Notes: a model not told the origin generated them from the letters alone. DNA of 5,711 bases from JBGSLN01 sp041740675 (GCA_041740675.1 JBGSLN010000308.1:1-5711); one strand, 5' to 3'; shown: positions 1 to 5,711, counted from the first letter of the stretch. Made by a program: numbers and translations.

Positions 1-1
1 T

Positions 2-286
2 AACACTGTTGCTGTATTAACAACTTCTAGAAATGATTTGCATAGTATGACAGCTGAGGTAGCCCCAAAACCACCAATGCTACCAAAAGCAACAGAGCAA
101 CAGTTGAAACCAACTGAGATTGGAGAAAAGATTACAAAAGATACAAAAATCACAAATCGGAGTGCTCTTTTTAGTAGGTCTTCAACTACAGAACTCTCTA
201 AGGATGAATCTGAGTCTTTATTGAAAAAATCTGATACTGATACTAACAGTAATAAACTTTGTAAAGGCTTTTGTAATATCATATAA
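2..286 (+). CDS. C-terminal part of an unrecognised protein, effector-like tail (5' end outside window)
   Basis: The frame is open from the first complete codon at base 2 to a TAA at 284-286, giving 94 visible residues, so this is probably the 3' end of a longer gene. An internal TTG at 38 and ATG at 47 exist, but neither has a convincing ribosome binding site. The visible part has no globular fold signature. It is rich in Thr, Ser, Lys, Glu and Asn, has a proline-rich patch (APKPPMLPKA) near the left, and an acidic/serine stretch (ELSKDESES) about 30 residues from the end. It finishes KLCKGFCNII. Acidic E-block-like clusters, small polar residues and a hydrophobic end are known features of Dot/Icm type IV substrates. 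The last four residues (C-N-I-I) fit a CaaX prenylation box. A secreted effector is therefore plausible, but that is inference. No domain is visible and I do not recognise the gene. Confidence 0.55.
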   Translation, partial: NTVAVLTTSRNDLHSMTAEVAPKPPMLPKATEQQLKPTEIGEKITKDTKITNRSALFSRSSTTELSKDESESLLKKSDTDTNSNKLCKGFCNII

Positions 287-314
287 AATAAGTTCATTTT
301 TAAGAAAAGCTCAT

Positions 315-346
315 TAAAGTTGGAAAATGAAATTGTCGCAACTTTA
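315..346 (+). terminator. AT-rich stem-loop after the left-edge gene, weak terminator candidate
   Basis: TAAAGTTG (315-322) and CAACTTTA (339-346) form a perfect 8-bp inverted repeat around a 16-nt loop, 29 nt after the stop codon at 286. A T-rich stretch follows from about 352 (TTACTTTATTTTA). The stem is AT-rich and the T-rich part does not start directly at its base, so it is at best a weak intrinsic terminator for the plus-strand gene. Confidence 0.25.
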
Positions 347-426
347 TGATCGTTACTTTATTTTATCTATTTAAAAAAAAGGTTAATATCGAAGCAAGAT
401 GATTGACTAAAGTGGCGATTTCTCAA

Positions 427-457
427 TCCGAAGGGCTGAATGTTTTAGCCCTTCGGA
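427..457. terminator. Strong hairpin between convergent genes, probable bidirectional terminator
   Basis: TCCGAAGGGCT (427-437) and AGCCCTTCGGA (447-457) are perfect 11-base reverse complements with a 9-nt loop. In plus-strand RNA the stem can continue inward with G-U, A-U and A-U pairs. It sits between the plus-strand gene ending at 286 and the minus-strand hdeD-like gene ending at 480, where a shared terminator is expected. Neither flank has a good T tract (CTTGAATAC on one side, ATTGAG on the other). It may therefore act partly as a 3'-end stabilising hairpin rather than a classical intrinsic terminator. Confidence 0.55.
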
Positions 458-479
458 CTTGAATACAATTTAACTGAAT

Positions 480-1031
480 TTATCCCTCAGCACGTGCTAG
501 CAAAGACATAAATATCATTGAGATACCCGTTACAACTATCTCCACACAGACAAATAATCCAAAGACCCACAATCCTGATACTGGCCAATGCACTAATATT
601 AAAATCCCAAGAATCAATGAAATTAAACCACCAATGAGAATAATCCACCAAATATTAAACTCGCGGATATTGAAGGCAAAAATAATTCGTAAGATACCTG
701 CGACAATAAGATAGATAGCAATAAACAAGGTAAATACTACTGATGCTTTTAATGGATAAGCTATGATAAAAATTCCTATCAACAAAGTGATTAAGCTTAA
801 AAGCAATTGGAGCACAAGTCCAGACCAGCCCCGAGCTGAAAACGCATAAATGAATTCTATAATCGCGGCGATAATTACGATTACACCAACCCAAAGCATT
901 GCTACTGCTGTTATAGCAACCGAGTAACTCGCGCCGATTGTACCTAAAATAACAAGTAAGATTCCTAGCAAACTATACCAAACCCAGTGTTTTTTATAGC
1001 GTGCAATTGATAAATGAGTGATTTCGTTCAT
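480..1031 (-). CDS. HdeD/DUF308 family six-helix inner membrane protein
   Basis: A 183-residue, very hydrophobic protein with six evenly spaced predicted membrane helices at about residues 17-36, 39-64, 69-92, 97-120, 127-149 and 153-178. The spacing and short charged loops (SARGW, NIREF) match the HdeD (DUF308) family: small inner membrane proteins of about 190 residues, named for the E. coli acid-resistance protein HdeD. Their biochemical activity is not established. Several helices carry the glycine/small-residue pattern typical of the repeats in this family (LLGILLVILGTIGA, LIGGLISLILGIL). I chose the ATG at 1031 because AGAGAG lies 6 nt upstream of it. An in-frame ATG at 1058 would add nine residues but has no ribosome binding site. 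The gene is transcribed alone from a predicted promoter at 1090-1117. Its 3' end faces the hairpin at 427-457. Family assignment is fairly sure; a role in acid resistance here is only by analogy. Confidence 0.85.
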   Translation of the reverse strand: MNEITHLSIARYKKHWVWYSLLGILLVILGTIGASYSVAITAVAMLWVGVIVIIAAIIEFIYAFSARGWSGLVLQLLLSLITLLIGIFIIAYPLKASVVFTLFIAIYLIVAGILRIIFAFNIREFNIWWIILIGGLISLILGILILVHWPVSGLWVFGLFVCVEIVVTGISMIFMSLLARAEG

Positions 1032-1037
1032 AACATT

Positions 1038-1043
1038 CTCTCT
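1038..1043 (-). promoter_or_regulatory. Ribosome binding site fixing the hdeD-like start
   Basis: On the minus strand AGAGAG precedes the ATG at 1031 by 6 nt, a normal Shine-Dalgarno distance. The upstream in-frame ATG at 1058 is preceded only by AT-rich sequence with no purine-rich motif. This decides for the shorter, 183-residue protein. Confidence 0.6.
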
Positions 1044-1089
1044 TTTTATTATATACATTAATAATAGCCGAGTTTTTAATTTCCGCTAA

Positions 1090-1117
1090 TTTATACCTCT
1101 CACAAACGAATTGGCAA
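1090..1117 (-). promoter_or_regulatory. Predicted sigma-70 promoter of the hdeD-like gene
   Basis: Reading the minus strand, TTGCCA (-35, 1117-1112) is followed by a 16-nt spacer and TATAAA (-10, 1095-1090). Each box has one mismatch to consensus. Transcription would start near 1083, leaving a leader of about 50 nt before the ATG at 1031. On the plus strand the overlapping TTGGCA (1111-1116) with TAAAGT (1134-1139) at 17 nt could serve as a weaker divergent promoter towards the gene remnant at 1184. Confidence 0.5.
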
Positions 1118-1138
1118 ATTGGTAACTCTATTGTAAAG

Positions 1139-1177
1139 TATCCGGATAAATAGCGGCTTTATTGTTAATTATCCGGA
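1139..1177. promoter_or_regulatory. Paired TATCCGGA sites, candidate operator or hairpin
   Basis: TATCCGGA occurs twice, at 1139-1146 and 1170-1177. The first copy is a full palindrome (TATCCGGATA, 1139-1148). The two TCCGGA cores are centred 31 bp apart, close to three helical turns. The same sequence also gives an inverted repeat, TCCGGATAA (1141-1149) with TTATCCGGA (1169-1177), loop 19 nt. The pair lies between the predicted hdeD-like promoter and the start of the ATPase remnant. The cores would be at about -60 and -91 relative to the predicted hdeD start site. That placement suits a regulator binding site, but a decayed hairpin downstream of tadA is an alternative. Confidence 0.35.
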
Positions 1178-1183
1178 AAACTT

Positions 1184-1375
1184 ATGTTTGAGAGAACGTT
1201 CAATTTAGCCAACTTATTGAAAAAAAAAGATTTTGCTTATTTGGACTTTCCGCCAACGGTAAGTGAACATTTATTTATTTCCAATTAAGTCATACTATTC
1301 CCATCATTAATTTAGTAGATAGTGAGTTATTGGGAAAACTTTTTAGCAAAATTATGGACTGGAGAAATTATTTAG
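1184..1375 (+). pseudogene. Remnant of an AAA ATPase (DUF4143-like): fused N- and C-terminal ends
   Basis: An ATG at 1184, preceded by GGAAAA, opens a 34-codon frame beginning MFERTFNLANLLKKK and stopping at 1286-1288. That opening resembles the N-terminus of the widespread AAA ATPases with a DUF4143 C-terminal domain, which typically start with a basic/aromatic stretch, a leucine-rich LLKKK-type motif and then the Walker A loop. No Walker A motif follows here; the sequence continues LDFPPTVSEH. After three in-frame stops (1286-1288, 1313-1315 and 1316-1318) the same frame reads YWENFLAKLWTGEII and stops at 1373-1375. This resembles the W..FL..LW.GEI ending I associate with that family. An intact member has roughly 350-400 residues, so most of the gene would be lost by internal deletion. 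The stop lies 5 bp from the convergent tadA stop. Family recognition is from memory of motifs and needs a search; chance resemblance is possible. Confidence 0.35.
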
Positions 1376-1380
1376 TATTG

Positions 1381-1833
1381 TTACCGACGCTGTTGGAAAA
1401 AACCTTTCAATAAATCACTGCATGGCTGCTCAAATATTCCCCCTTTCCAAGCAATTTGATGATTCATTGCCGGATGATTGAATAATTCAAATGCATTAGT
1501 AACTGCGCCTGTTTTTGGATCGTAAGCTCCAAAAATTAATTCTTTAATTCGCGCATGTACCATAGCACCTGCGCACATCACACAAGGTTCTAAGGTGACA
1601 TATACTGTCGCATTAGTTAATCGATAATTTTGCACTAATAATCCTGCCTCACGCAGCGCAATCATTTCTGCATGTGCAGTTGGATCGCAGCTATTAATGG
1701 GTCGATTATAACCTTGTCCAATAATTTTATTATCGAGTACTACTACGGCAGCGATGGGTACTTCACCGTGTTTTTCGGCTTGTTTTGCTAATTCATAGGC
1801 TTGTTGCATGAAATAAATATGTCGATCGCACAT
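1381..1833 (-). CDS. tadA: tRNA-specific adenosine-34 deaminase TadA
   Basis: TadA deaminates adenosine 34 to inosine in the anticodon of tRNA-Arg(ACG), which lets one tRNA read CGU, CGC and CGA codons. The protein has the zinc cytidine/adenosine deaminase signature: His54-Ala-Glu56 (in DPTAHAEM), where His binds zinc and Glu is the proton shuttle, and Pro83-Cys84-Val-Met-Cys87, where both cysteines bind zinc. It also shares the family stretches EVPIAAVV, GYNRPI, QNYRL and FGAYDPKTGA, and the helical C-terminus ending in basic residues. At 150 residues it is slightly shorter than the E. coli enzyme. I start it at the ATG at 1833, 8 nt after the guaA stop, since the conserved N-terminal helix (YFMQQAYELAKQA) needs residues before the later ATG at 1809. 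A GTG at 1851 overlapping the end of guaA is a possible alternative. No clear ribosome binding site precedes any of these starts, so translational coupling to guaA is likely. Confidence 0.93.
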   Translation of the reverse strand: MCDRHIYFMQQAYELAKQAEKHGEVPIAAVVVLDNKIIGQGYNRPINSCDPTAHAEMIALREAGLLVQNYRLTNATVYVTLEPCVMCAGAMVHARIKELIFGAYDPKTGAVTNAFELFNHPAMNHQIAWKGGIFEQPCSDLLKGFFQQRR

Positions 1834-1841
1834 CGATTTTA

Positions 1842-3416
1842 TTATTCCCACTCAATGGTTGCCGGTGGTTTTCCGGAAATATCATAAACAACGCGAGAAA
1901 TTCCTGCGACTTCATTAATAATGCGATTACTCACATGCGCTAAAAAATCATACGGTAAATGCGCCCACTGTGCCGTCATAAAATCAATGGTTTCAACAGC
2001 ACGTAATGCAATTACCGGCGCATATTGCCGTGCATCACCGACTACTCCAACAGAATTTACTGGCAATAATACTGCAAATGCTTGACTGACTTTGTGATAC
2101 AAATCATGTTTTAATAATTCTTCAATAAAGATGGCATCTGCTTTACGCAATTTATCAGCTGCTGTTTTATTAACTTCACCTAAAATCCGTACACCTAAGC
2201 CTGGTCCTGGAAATGGATGACGATATACCATGTCATAAGGTAAGCCTAATTCTAAACCAATTTTTCGCACTTCATCTTTGAATAATTCTCGTAAAGGTTC
2301 TAATAATTTTAATTGCATGTCTTTTGGCAAGCCGCCAACATTGTGATGGGTTTTAATTAAATGCGCTTTGCCGGTTTTACTTGCTGCTGATTCAATGACA
2401 TCTGGATAAATCGTACCCTGTGCTAACCATTTTGCGTCCGTTAACTTTGTCGCTTCTTCTTCAAATACTGCAACGAATTCATTGCCAATGATTTTACGCT
2501 TTTGCTCTGGATCTTGAATATTGGTTAATTTCGTTAAAAATCGCTGCTCCCCTTTGTAATGGATCACTCGAATTCCTAGGTGTTTTGCAAACGTCGTCAT
2601 CACTTGTTCCGCTTCATTAAGCCGCAATAATCCATTATCGACAAACACACATGTAAGTTGCTCTCCGATCGCTCGATGCAATAATGCTGCAACAACCGAA
2701 GAATCAACACCACCAGATAAACCTAAGATAACTTGATCTTTGCCAACGCTGTCTTTACATTGTTTAATTGCATCTTCAATAATATTTGCCGTAGTCCATT
2801 GACATTGACAGTTACAAATATTTTCCACAAAACATTTTAATATACGTAACCCTTGTTTAGTGTGTGTTACTTCAGGATGAAATTGTACCCCATAGAACCT
2901 TTTTGATTCATTAGCCATCCCAGCAATCGGTGCATTATTAGTTTCAGCAATTACATTAAATCCTTCTGGTAACTGGATTACTTTATCACCATGACTCATC
3001 CACACATCTAAGCTTGCTCGCCCAGCCGCATCTGTTTTATCTTCAATATTGTCAAACAATTGGCTGTGGCCATGAACTCTCACTTCCGCATAACCAAATT
3101 CACAATGTGCTGAACTTTCAACACGTCCTCCTAATTGCTGCGCCATGGTTTGCATGCCATAACAAATGCCTAGCACCGGTACACCTAAATTGAATATTAG
3201 TTGCGATGCCCGTGGTGTTGTTTCAGCAGTAACCGTTTCGGGACCGCCCGATAAAATGATTCCTTTAGGTGAAAATTCTTTAATTTCTTTATCTGACATA
3301 TCAAATGAATGAATTTCGGAATACACACCTATTTCTCTTATCCGTCGAGCAATTAATTGTGTGTATTGTGAACCAAAATCAAGAATTAAAATTTTATTAG
3401 CGTGGATGTTGGTCAT
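1842..3416 (-). CDS. guaA: GMP synthase (glutamine-hydrolysing) GuaA
   Basis: GuaA converts XMP, ATP and glutamine to GMP, AMP, PPi and glutamate in the cytoplasm, the last step of guanine nucleotide synthesis. The N-terminal class I glutamine amidotransferase domain (about 8-198) has the nucleophile Cys85 in GICYGMQ and the His180/Glu182 pair in VQFHPEV. The ATP pyrophosphatase domain follows with the PP-loop SGGVDSS at 234-240. The C-terminal dimerisation domain ends with the typical PPATIEWE. The length, 524 residues, equals the family norm (525 in E. coli), and all catalytic residues are present. The ATG at 3416 is preceded by AAGG at 6 nt. A cysteine-rich linker (ICNCQCQW, about 200-207) has one more Cys than the E. 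coli form I recall. In many gammaproteobacteria guaA follows guaB; here the upstream neighbour is prfC, across a 209-bp gap with a predicted promoter, and tadA follows in the same transcript. Confidence 0.97.
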   Translation of the reverse strand: MTNIHANKILILDFGSQYTQLIARRIREIGVYSEIHSFDMSDKEIKEFSPKGIILSGGPETVTAETTPRASQLIFNLGVPVLGICYGMQTMAQQLGGRVESSAHCEFGYAEVRVHGHSQLFDNIEDKTDAAGRASLDVWMSHGDKVIQLPEGFNVIAETNNAPIAGMANESKRFYGVQFHPEVTHTKQGLRILKCFVENICNCQCQWTTANIIEDAIKQCKDSVGKDQVILGLSGGVDSSVVAALLHRAIGEQLTCVFVDNGLLRLNEAEQVMTTFAKHLGIRVIHYKGEQRFLTKLTNIQDPEQKRKIIGNEFVAVFEEEATKLTDAKWLAQGTIYPDVIESAASKTGKAHLIKTHHNVGGLPKDMQLKLLEPLRELFKDEVRKIGLELGLPYDMVYRHPFPGPGLGVRILGEVNKTAADKLRKADAIFIEELLKHDLYHKVSQAFAVLLPVNSVGVVGDARQYAPVIALRAVETIDFMTAQWAHLPYDFLAHVSNRIINEVAGISRVVYDISGKPPATIEWE

Positions 3417-3511
3417 GAGTAGCCTTGCGGATTAAATTTTTGAATATTCTATCATAGTTGAGTTTGATTAATAATACTAATGCCCATCGCATTTAAGCTT
3501 GGAAACGTTAC

Positions 3512-3539
3512 ATAGTAGGAATTATTGCAGTAATGTCAA
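3512..3539 (-). promoter_or_regulatory. Predicted sigma-70 promoter of guaA-tadA
   Basis: Reading the minus strand, a perfect TTGACA (-35, 3539-3534) is followed by a 16-nt spacer and TACTAT (-10, 3517-3512, four of six matches). Transcription would start near 3505, giving a leader of about 90 nt before guaA. I saw no purine-type riboswitch core or attenuator in that leader. A weaker alternative -10 (TATGAT/TAGAAT) lies closer to the gene, around 3450-3460, without a good -35. Confidence 0.45.
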
Positions 3540-3608
3540 GCAAGTACCTCAATTTACAAATTAGTAAATGAAGATACGAGTAAAAATTTCAACGTAATAT
3601 AAAATCAA

Positions 3609-3622
3609 AAAACGCAAGTTTT
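3609..3622 (-). terminator. Weak hairpin with T run after prfC
   Basis: Just after the prfC stop, the minus strand reads AAAAC, a TTGC loop, then GTTTTTT. This is a 5-bp AT-rich stem running straight into a T tract. It is positioned correctly for prfC termination but is thermodynamically weak, so some read-through into guaA is possible. Confidence 0.25.
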
Positions 3623-3625
3623 ATT

Positions 3626-5206
3626 TTAGTGTTCACGTGTTGCGAAAAATCGGATCTTAGGCCAACGTTCAATTGTTAGTTCTAAGTTCACATGGGTGGG
3701 TGCTAAATACGTTAAATTTTCTGCTCCATCTAACGCTAAATTATCGAAAGCTTTTTTCTTAAAATCTTCTAACATTTTTTTGTCATCACAATGGACCCAA
3801 CGCGCAGCAACGACTGGAGAATTATCATAACCACAATCCACTTTATATTCATCTTTTAAACGATATGCAACAACATCAAATTGTAACACTCCAACAGCGC
3901 CCAAAATTAGATTATTGCTATTCAATGGTCGAAATAATTGTGTTGCTCCTTCTTCTGATAATTGAATTAATCCTTTTACTAGCGCTTTTGATTTCAGTGG
4001 ATCTTTCAGGCGCACCATCCGAAATAATTCTGGAGCAAAATTAGGAATACCGGTAAATTTTAGATTTTCACCTTGAGTAAAAGTATCACCAATTTGAATG
4101 GTTCCATGATTATAAAGACCGATGATATCACCTGGATAAGCTTCATCAATATGTTCTCTTTCGCCAGCCATAAAAGTTAAAGTATGATTAATTTGCACAT
4201 CACGCTCTAATCTGACTTGTCTGAATTTCATCCCTTTTTGATATTCGCCAGAACATACTCGCATAAATGCGATTCGATCACGGTGAGCTGGATCCATGTT
4301 CGCTTGAATCTTAAAAACAAAACCCGTAAAAGTTGGTTCTTCAGGTTTCACGATACGTGTTGAGGTGTGACATGGTTGTGGAGTGGGTGCATAAGACACA
4401 AAAGCATCCAATAATTCTCTAACCCCAAAATTATTAATCGCAGAACCAAAAAAAACAGGGGTTAATTTACCTTGCAAATACTGATCTAAATCAAATTCAT
4501 GACTTGCACCTCTCACCAACTCTACTTCATCACGTAACTCTTGGGCTAACATCCCAATCCGTTGATCTAATTCGGGATTATTCAGTCCTTGGATCACTTC
4601 CCCTTCTTGAATTCGATCGCCTTTGCCTGGTTCATAAAGAATAATGGCATCACGTTGGAAATAATAAGTGCCTTTGAATAATTTACCACGGCCTATTGGC
4701 CAGGTAATTGGAGCACATTTAATTTTTAAAATCGTTTCAATTTCATCTAATAAATCGACGGGTTCTCTGCATTCACGATCCATTTTATTAATGAAAGTTA
4801 GAATAGGAGAATTACGTAAACGGCAGACTTCTAATAACTTAATCGTGCGTGCTTCCACACCTTTAGCCGCATCAATGACCATCAACGCTGAATCTACTGC
4901 AGTTAACGTCCGATAAGTGTCTTCAGAGAAATCGGCATGGCCTGGTGTATCTAATAAATTAAAAATACAATCTTTATAAGGAAATTGCATGACTGAAGTT
5001 GTCACCGAAATTCCTCGTTGTTTTTCTAATTCCATCCAATCCGAAGTTGCGTGACGTGCAGCTTTACGGCCTTTTACTGTTCCTGCTAGCTGAATCGCGC
5101 CGCCAAATAATAATAATTTTTCTGTAATAGTGGTTTTACCTGCGTCAGGATGCGAAATAATCGCAAAAGTGCGGCGTTTGTTAATGTGTGTCTGTAGATT
5201 GCTCAT
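3626..5206 (-). CDS. prfC: Peptide chain release factor 3 (RF3)
   Basis: RF3 is a ribosome-dependent GTPase that removes RF1 or RF2 from the ribosome after peptide release. It also contributes to quality control after mismatched decoding. The protein is 526 residues, against 529 in E. coli, and aligns without visible gaps in its motifs: P-loop SHPDAGKTT (18-26), the switch I region with QRGISVTTSVMQF (63-75), DTPGHADF (86-93), NKMD (140-143) and GSA (254-256). The middle beta-barrel domain includes FVFKIQANMDP and AFMRVCSG, and the third domain ends in TREH, as in E. coli RF3. Position 91 is Ala in DTPGHADF, where E. coli has Glu, a common variation in translational GTPases. The ATG at 5206 is the only plausible start, since the conserved KRRTFAIISHPDAGKTT begins at residue 10. 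No Shine-Dalgarno motif is visible before it. The gene appears to be transcribed alone from its own promoter. Confidence 0.97.
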   Translation of the reverse strand: MSNLQTHINKRRTFAIISHPDAGKTTITEKLLLFGGAIQLAGTVKGRKAARHATSDWMELEKQRGISVTTSVMQFPYKDCIFNLLDTPGHADFSEDTYRTLTAVDSALMVIDAAKGVEARTIKLLEVCRLRNSPILTFINKMDRECREPVDLLDEIETILKIKCAPITWPIGRGKLFKGTYYFQRDAIILYEPGKGDRIQEGEVIQGLNNPELDQRIGMLAQELRDEVELVRGASHEFDLDQYLQGKLTPVFFGSAINNFGVRELLDAFVSYAPTPQPCHTSTRIVKPEEPTFTGFVFKIQANMDPAHRDRIAFMRVCSGEYQKGMKFRQVRLERDVQINHTLTFMAGEREHIDEAYPGDIIGLYNHGTIQIGDTFTQGENLKFTGIPNFAPELFRMVRLKDPLKSKALVKGLIQLSEEGATQLFRPLNSNNLILGAVGVLQFDVVAYRLKDEYKVDCGYDNSPVVAARWVHCDDKKMLEDFKKKAFDNLALDGAENLTYLAPTHVNLELTIERWPKIRFFATREH

Positions 5207-5290
5207 GTTTTATTTAATTGATTGTTACAAATATTGAGAATTGATAGAAGAACTGATGATGCCATGTGTATTATTCAGGAATTAATGTTC

Positions 5291-5319
5291 ATAGTAGCAA
5301 ATTTGGTAATATAAATCAA
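5291..5319 (-). promoter_or_regulatory. Predicted extended -10 promoter of prfC
   Basis: Reading the minus strand, TTGATT (-35, 5319-5314), a 17-nt spacer and TACTAT (-10, 5296-5291) are preceded by TGC, giving an extended -10 (TGCTACTAT). The same TACTAT box is used in the predicted guaA promoter. The start site would be near 5284, leaving a leader of about 78 nt. Confidence 0.45.
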
Positions 5320-5361
5320 TTTATACCTAGCACCGCTCTAGAGTAATAAAAGAAACTTGCT

Positions 5362-5703
5362 TCATATTCTACCCCCCCTCATAAGTGGAAGGGATGTAGC
5401 CTCTTCTCCTATATTAAGAGAATCCAAAACTATAGATTTTAATTCATAACGAATTGAATTTTGCTGATAATTGGTTAATTTATAAGCATCATAATAAAGC
5501 GCTATCAATTGTTTGGCATCATCATGATTTGTTAAAATGAAACTTTTTATTTTGATTTTTTCAAACTGAGATAAATCAATTTTAACACTACTTTCTGCAA
5601 TCAATTCATGTAAACTATTATTTAGAAGGGTAGCAAATTGTATATCAAATGATAGTTGAACATAAATAACTTTATTTTTTAAAAAATCCACCACCCCTGA
5701 CAT
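5362..5703 (-). CDS. Hypothetical protein, start uncertain
   Basis: A 113-residue frame reads from the ATG at 5703 to a TGA at 5362-5364. I do not recognise the family. The frame is also open from the ATG back to the window edge, and only 8 nt of upstream sequence are visible, so this could be the C-terminal part of a longer protein. The sequence looks like a soluble, mixed alpha/beta protein: hydrophobic-alternating segments such as KVIYVQLSFDIQFATLL and KIKIKSFIL, followed by a helical stretch (DDAKQLIALYYDAYKL). There is no signal peptide, membrane helix or obvious catalytic motif. The last residues (LPLMRGGRI) are coded by a run of seven G, and a single-base change there would alter the C-terminus. 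It lies 155 bp upstream of prfC on the same strand. Being real coding sequence is likely from its length and amino acid composition, but not proven. Confidence 0.5.
   Translation of the reverse strand: MSGVVDFLKNKVIYVQLSFDIQFATLLNNSLHELIAESSVKIDLSQFEKIKIKSFILTNHDDAKQLIALYYDAYKLTNYQQNSIRYELKSIVLDSLNIGEEATSLPLMRGGRI
5372..5378 (-). repeat. Seven-G homopolymer in the 3' end of the hypothetical gene
   Basis: The plus strand has seven consecutive C (5372-5378), read as G on the coding strand just before the stop of the hypothetical gene. Long G/C runs are conspicuous in such AT-rich DNA. With six G the reading frame would continue for about 18 more codons to a TGA at 5316-5318, reaching the prfC promoter. 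With eight G it would stop at once (TAG). Confidence 0.7.
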
Positions 5704-5711
5704 ACAGATCG

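Noticed and set aside
655..894. Open frame on the minus strand inside the hdeD-like gene
   Set aside because: It overlaps the six-helix membrane protein in another frame, has no ribosome binding site and no protein-like features.
1032..1058. Longer N-terminus for the hdeD-like protein from the ATG at 1058
   Set aside because: No ribosome binding site precedes it, whereas the ATG at 1031 has AGAGAG at the right distance.
1299..1335. TTCCCA/TGGGAA inverted repeat downstream of tadA as a terminator
   Set aside because: The stem is only 6 bp with a loop of over 20 nt and no T tract. It lies inside the ATPase remnant and is probably a chance match.
1834..1851. GTG start of tadA overlapping the end of guaA
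   Set aside because: It adds six residues not expected in the family and has no ribosome binding site. The ATG at 1833 fits the family N-terminus, though the GTG cannot be fully excluded.
3417..3505. Possible purine-type riboswitch in the guaA leader
   Set aside because: The leader is only about 90 nt and AT-rich, with no paired helices or conserved core of a purine or related riboswitch that I could recognise.
4668..4916. Plus-strand open frame opposite prfC
   Set aside because: It is antisense to a highly conserved part of the RF3 GTPase domain, and its composition is explained by that gene.
5336..5343. CTCTAGAG palindrome upstream of prfC as an operator
   Set aside because: It is a single short palindrome with no second copy, so it is not distinguishable from chance.

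Overview
The window is AT-rich bacterial DNA. Its housekeeping proteins (GuaA, TadA, RF3) closely follow the gammaproteobacterial versions in length and motifs. The first gene ends in a low-complexity S/T/K/E-rich tail that looks like a type IV secreted effector C-terminus. Together these suggest an AT-rich gammaproteobacterium, possibly a host-associated member of the Legionellales (Legionella/Coxiella/Rickettsiella relatives). The lineage is an inference from base composition and protein flavour, not from a marker gene.

Layout, left to right. (1) The 3' end of a plus-strand gene (2-286) codes for a disordered tail ending in Cys-Asn-Ile-Ile, which resembles a CaaX box. (2) A convergent spacer (287-479) holds an 8-bp inverted repeat and a strong 11-bp hairpin. 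(3) A minus-strand gene encodes a six-helix HdeD/DUF308 membrane protein (480-1031) and has its own good promoter. (4) A 349-bp stretch without an intact gene (1032-1380) holds that promoter, a pair of TATCCGGA sites 31 bp apart, and what looks like the fused N- and C-terminal ends of a decayed plus-strand AAA ATPase of the DUF4143 type (1184-1375). (5) guaA and tadA form a tight minus-strand pair (3416 to 1381). (6) prfC (peptide chain release factor 3) lies upstream on the minus strand with its own promoter. (7) An unrecognised minus-strand protein (5362-5703) has a 7-G run just before its stop.

Five of the six readable coding regions are on the minus strand, as at least three probable transcription units: prfC, guaA-tadA and hdeD-like. 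The transcription status of the right-edge gene cannot be judged. GuaA makes GMP. TadA makes the wobble inosine of tRNA-Arg(ACG). RF3 recycles RF1/RF2 after termination. These are nucleotide and translation housekeeping functions with no obvious joint pathway beyond co-transcription of guaA and tadA. The less ordinary content is in the non-housekeeping parts: the CaaX-like tail, the ATPase remnant, the paired TATCCGGA sites and the poly-G tract. I saw no CRISPR array, tRNA, rRNA, insertion sequence or intact new defence system.
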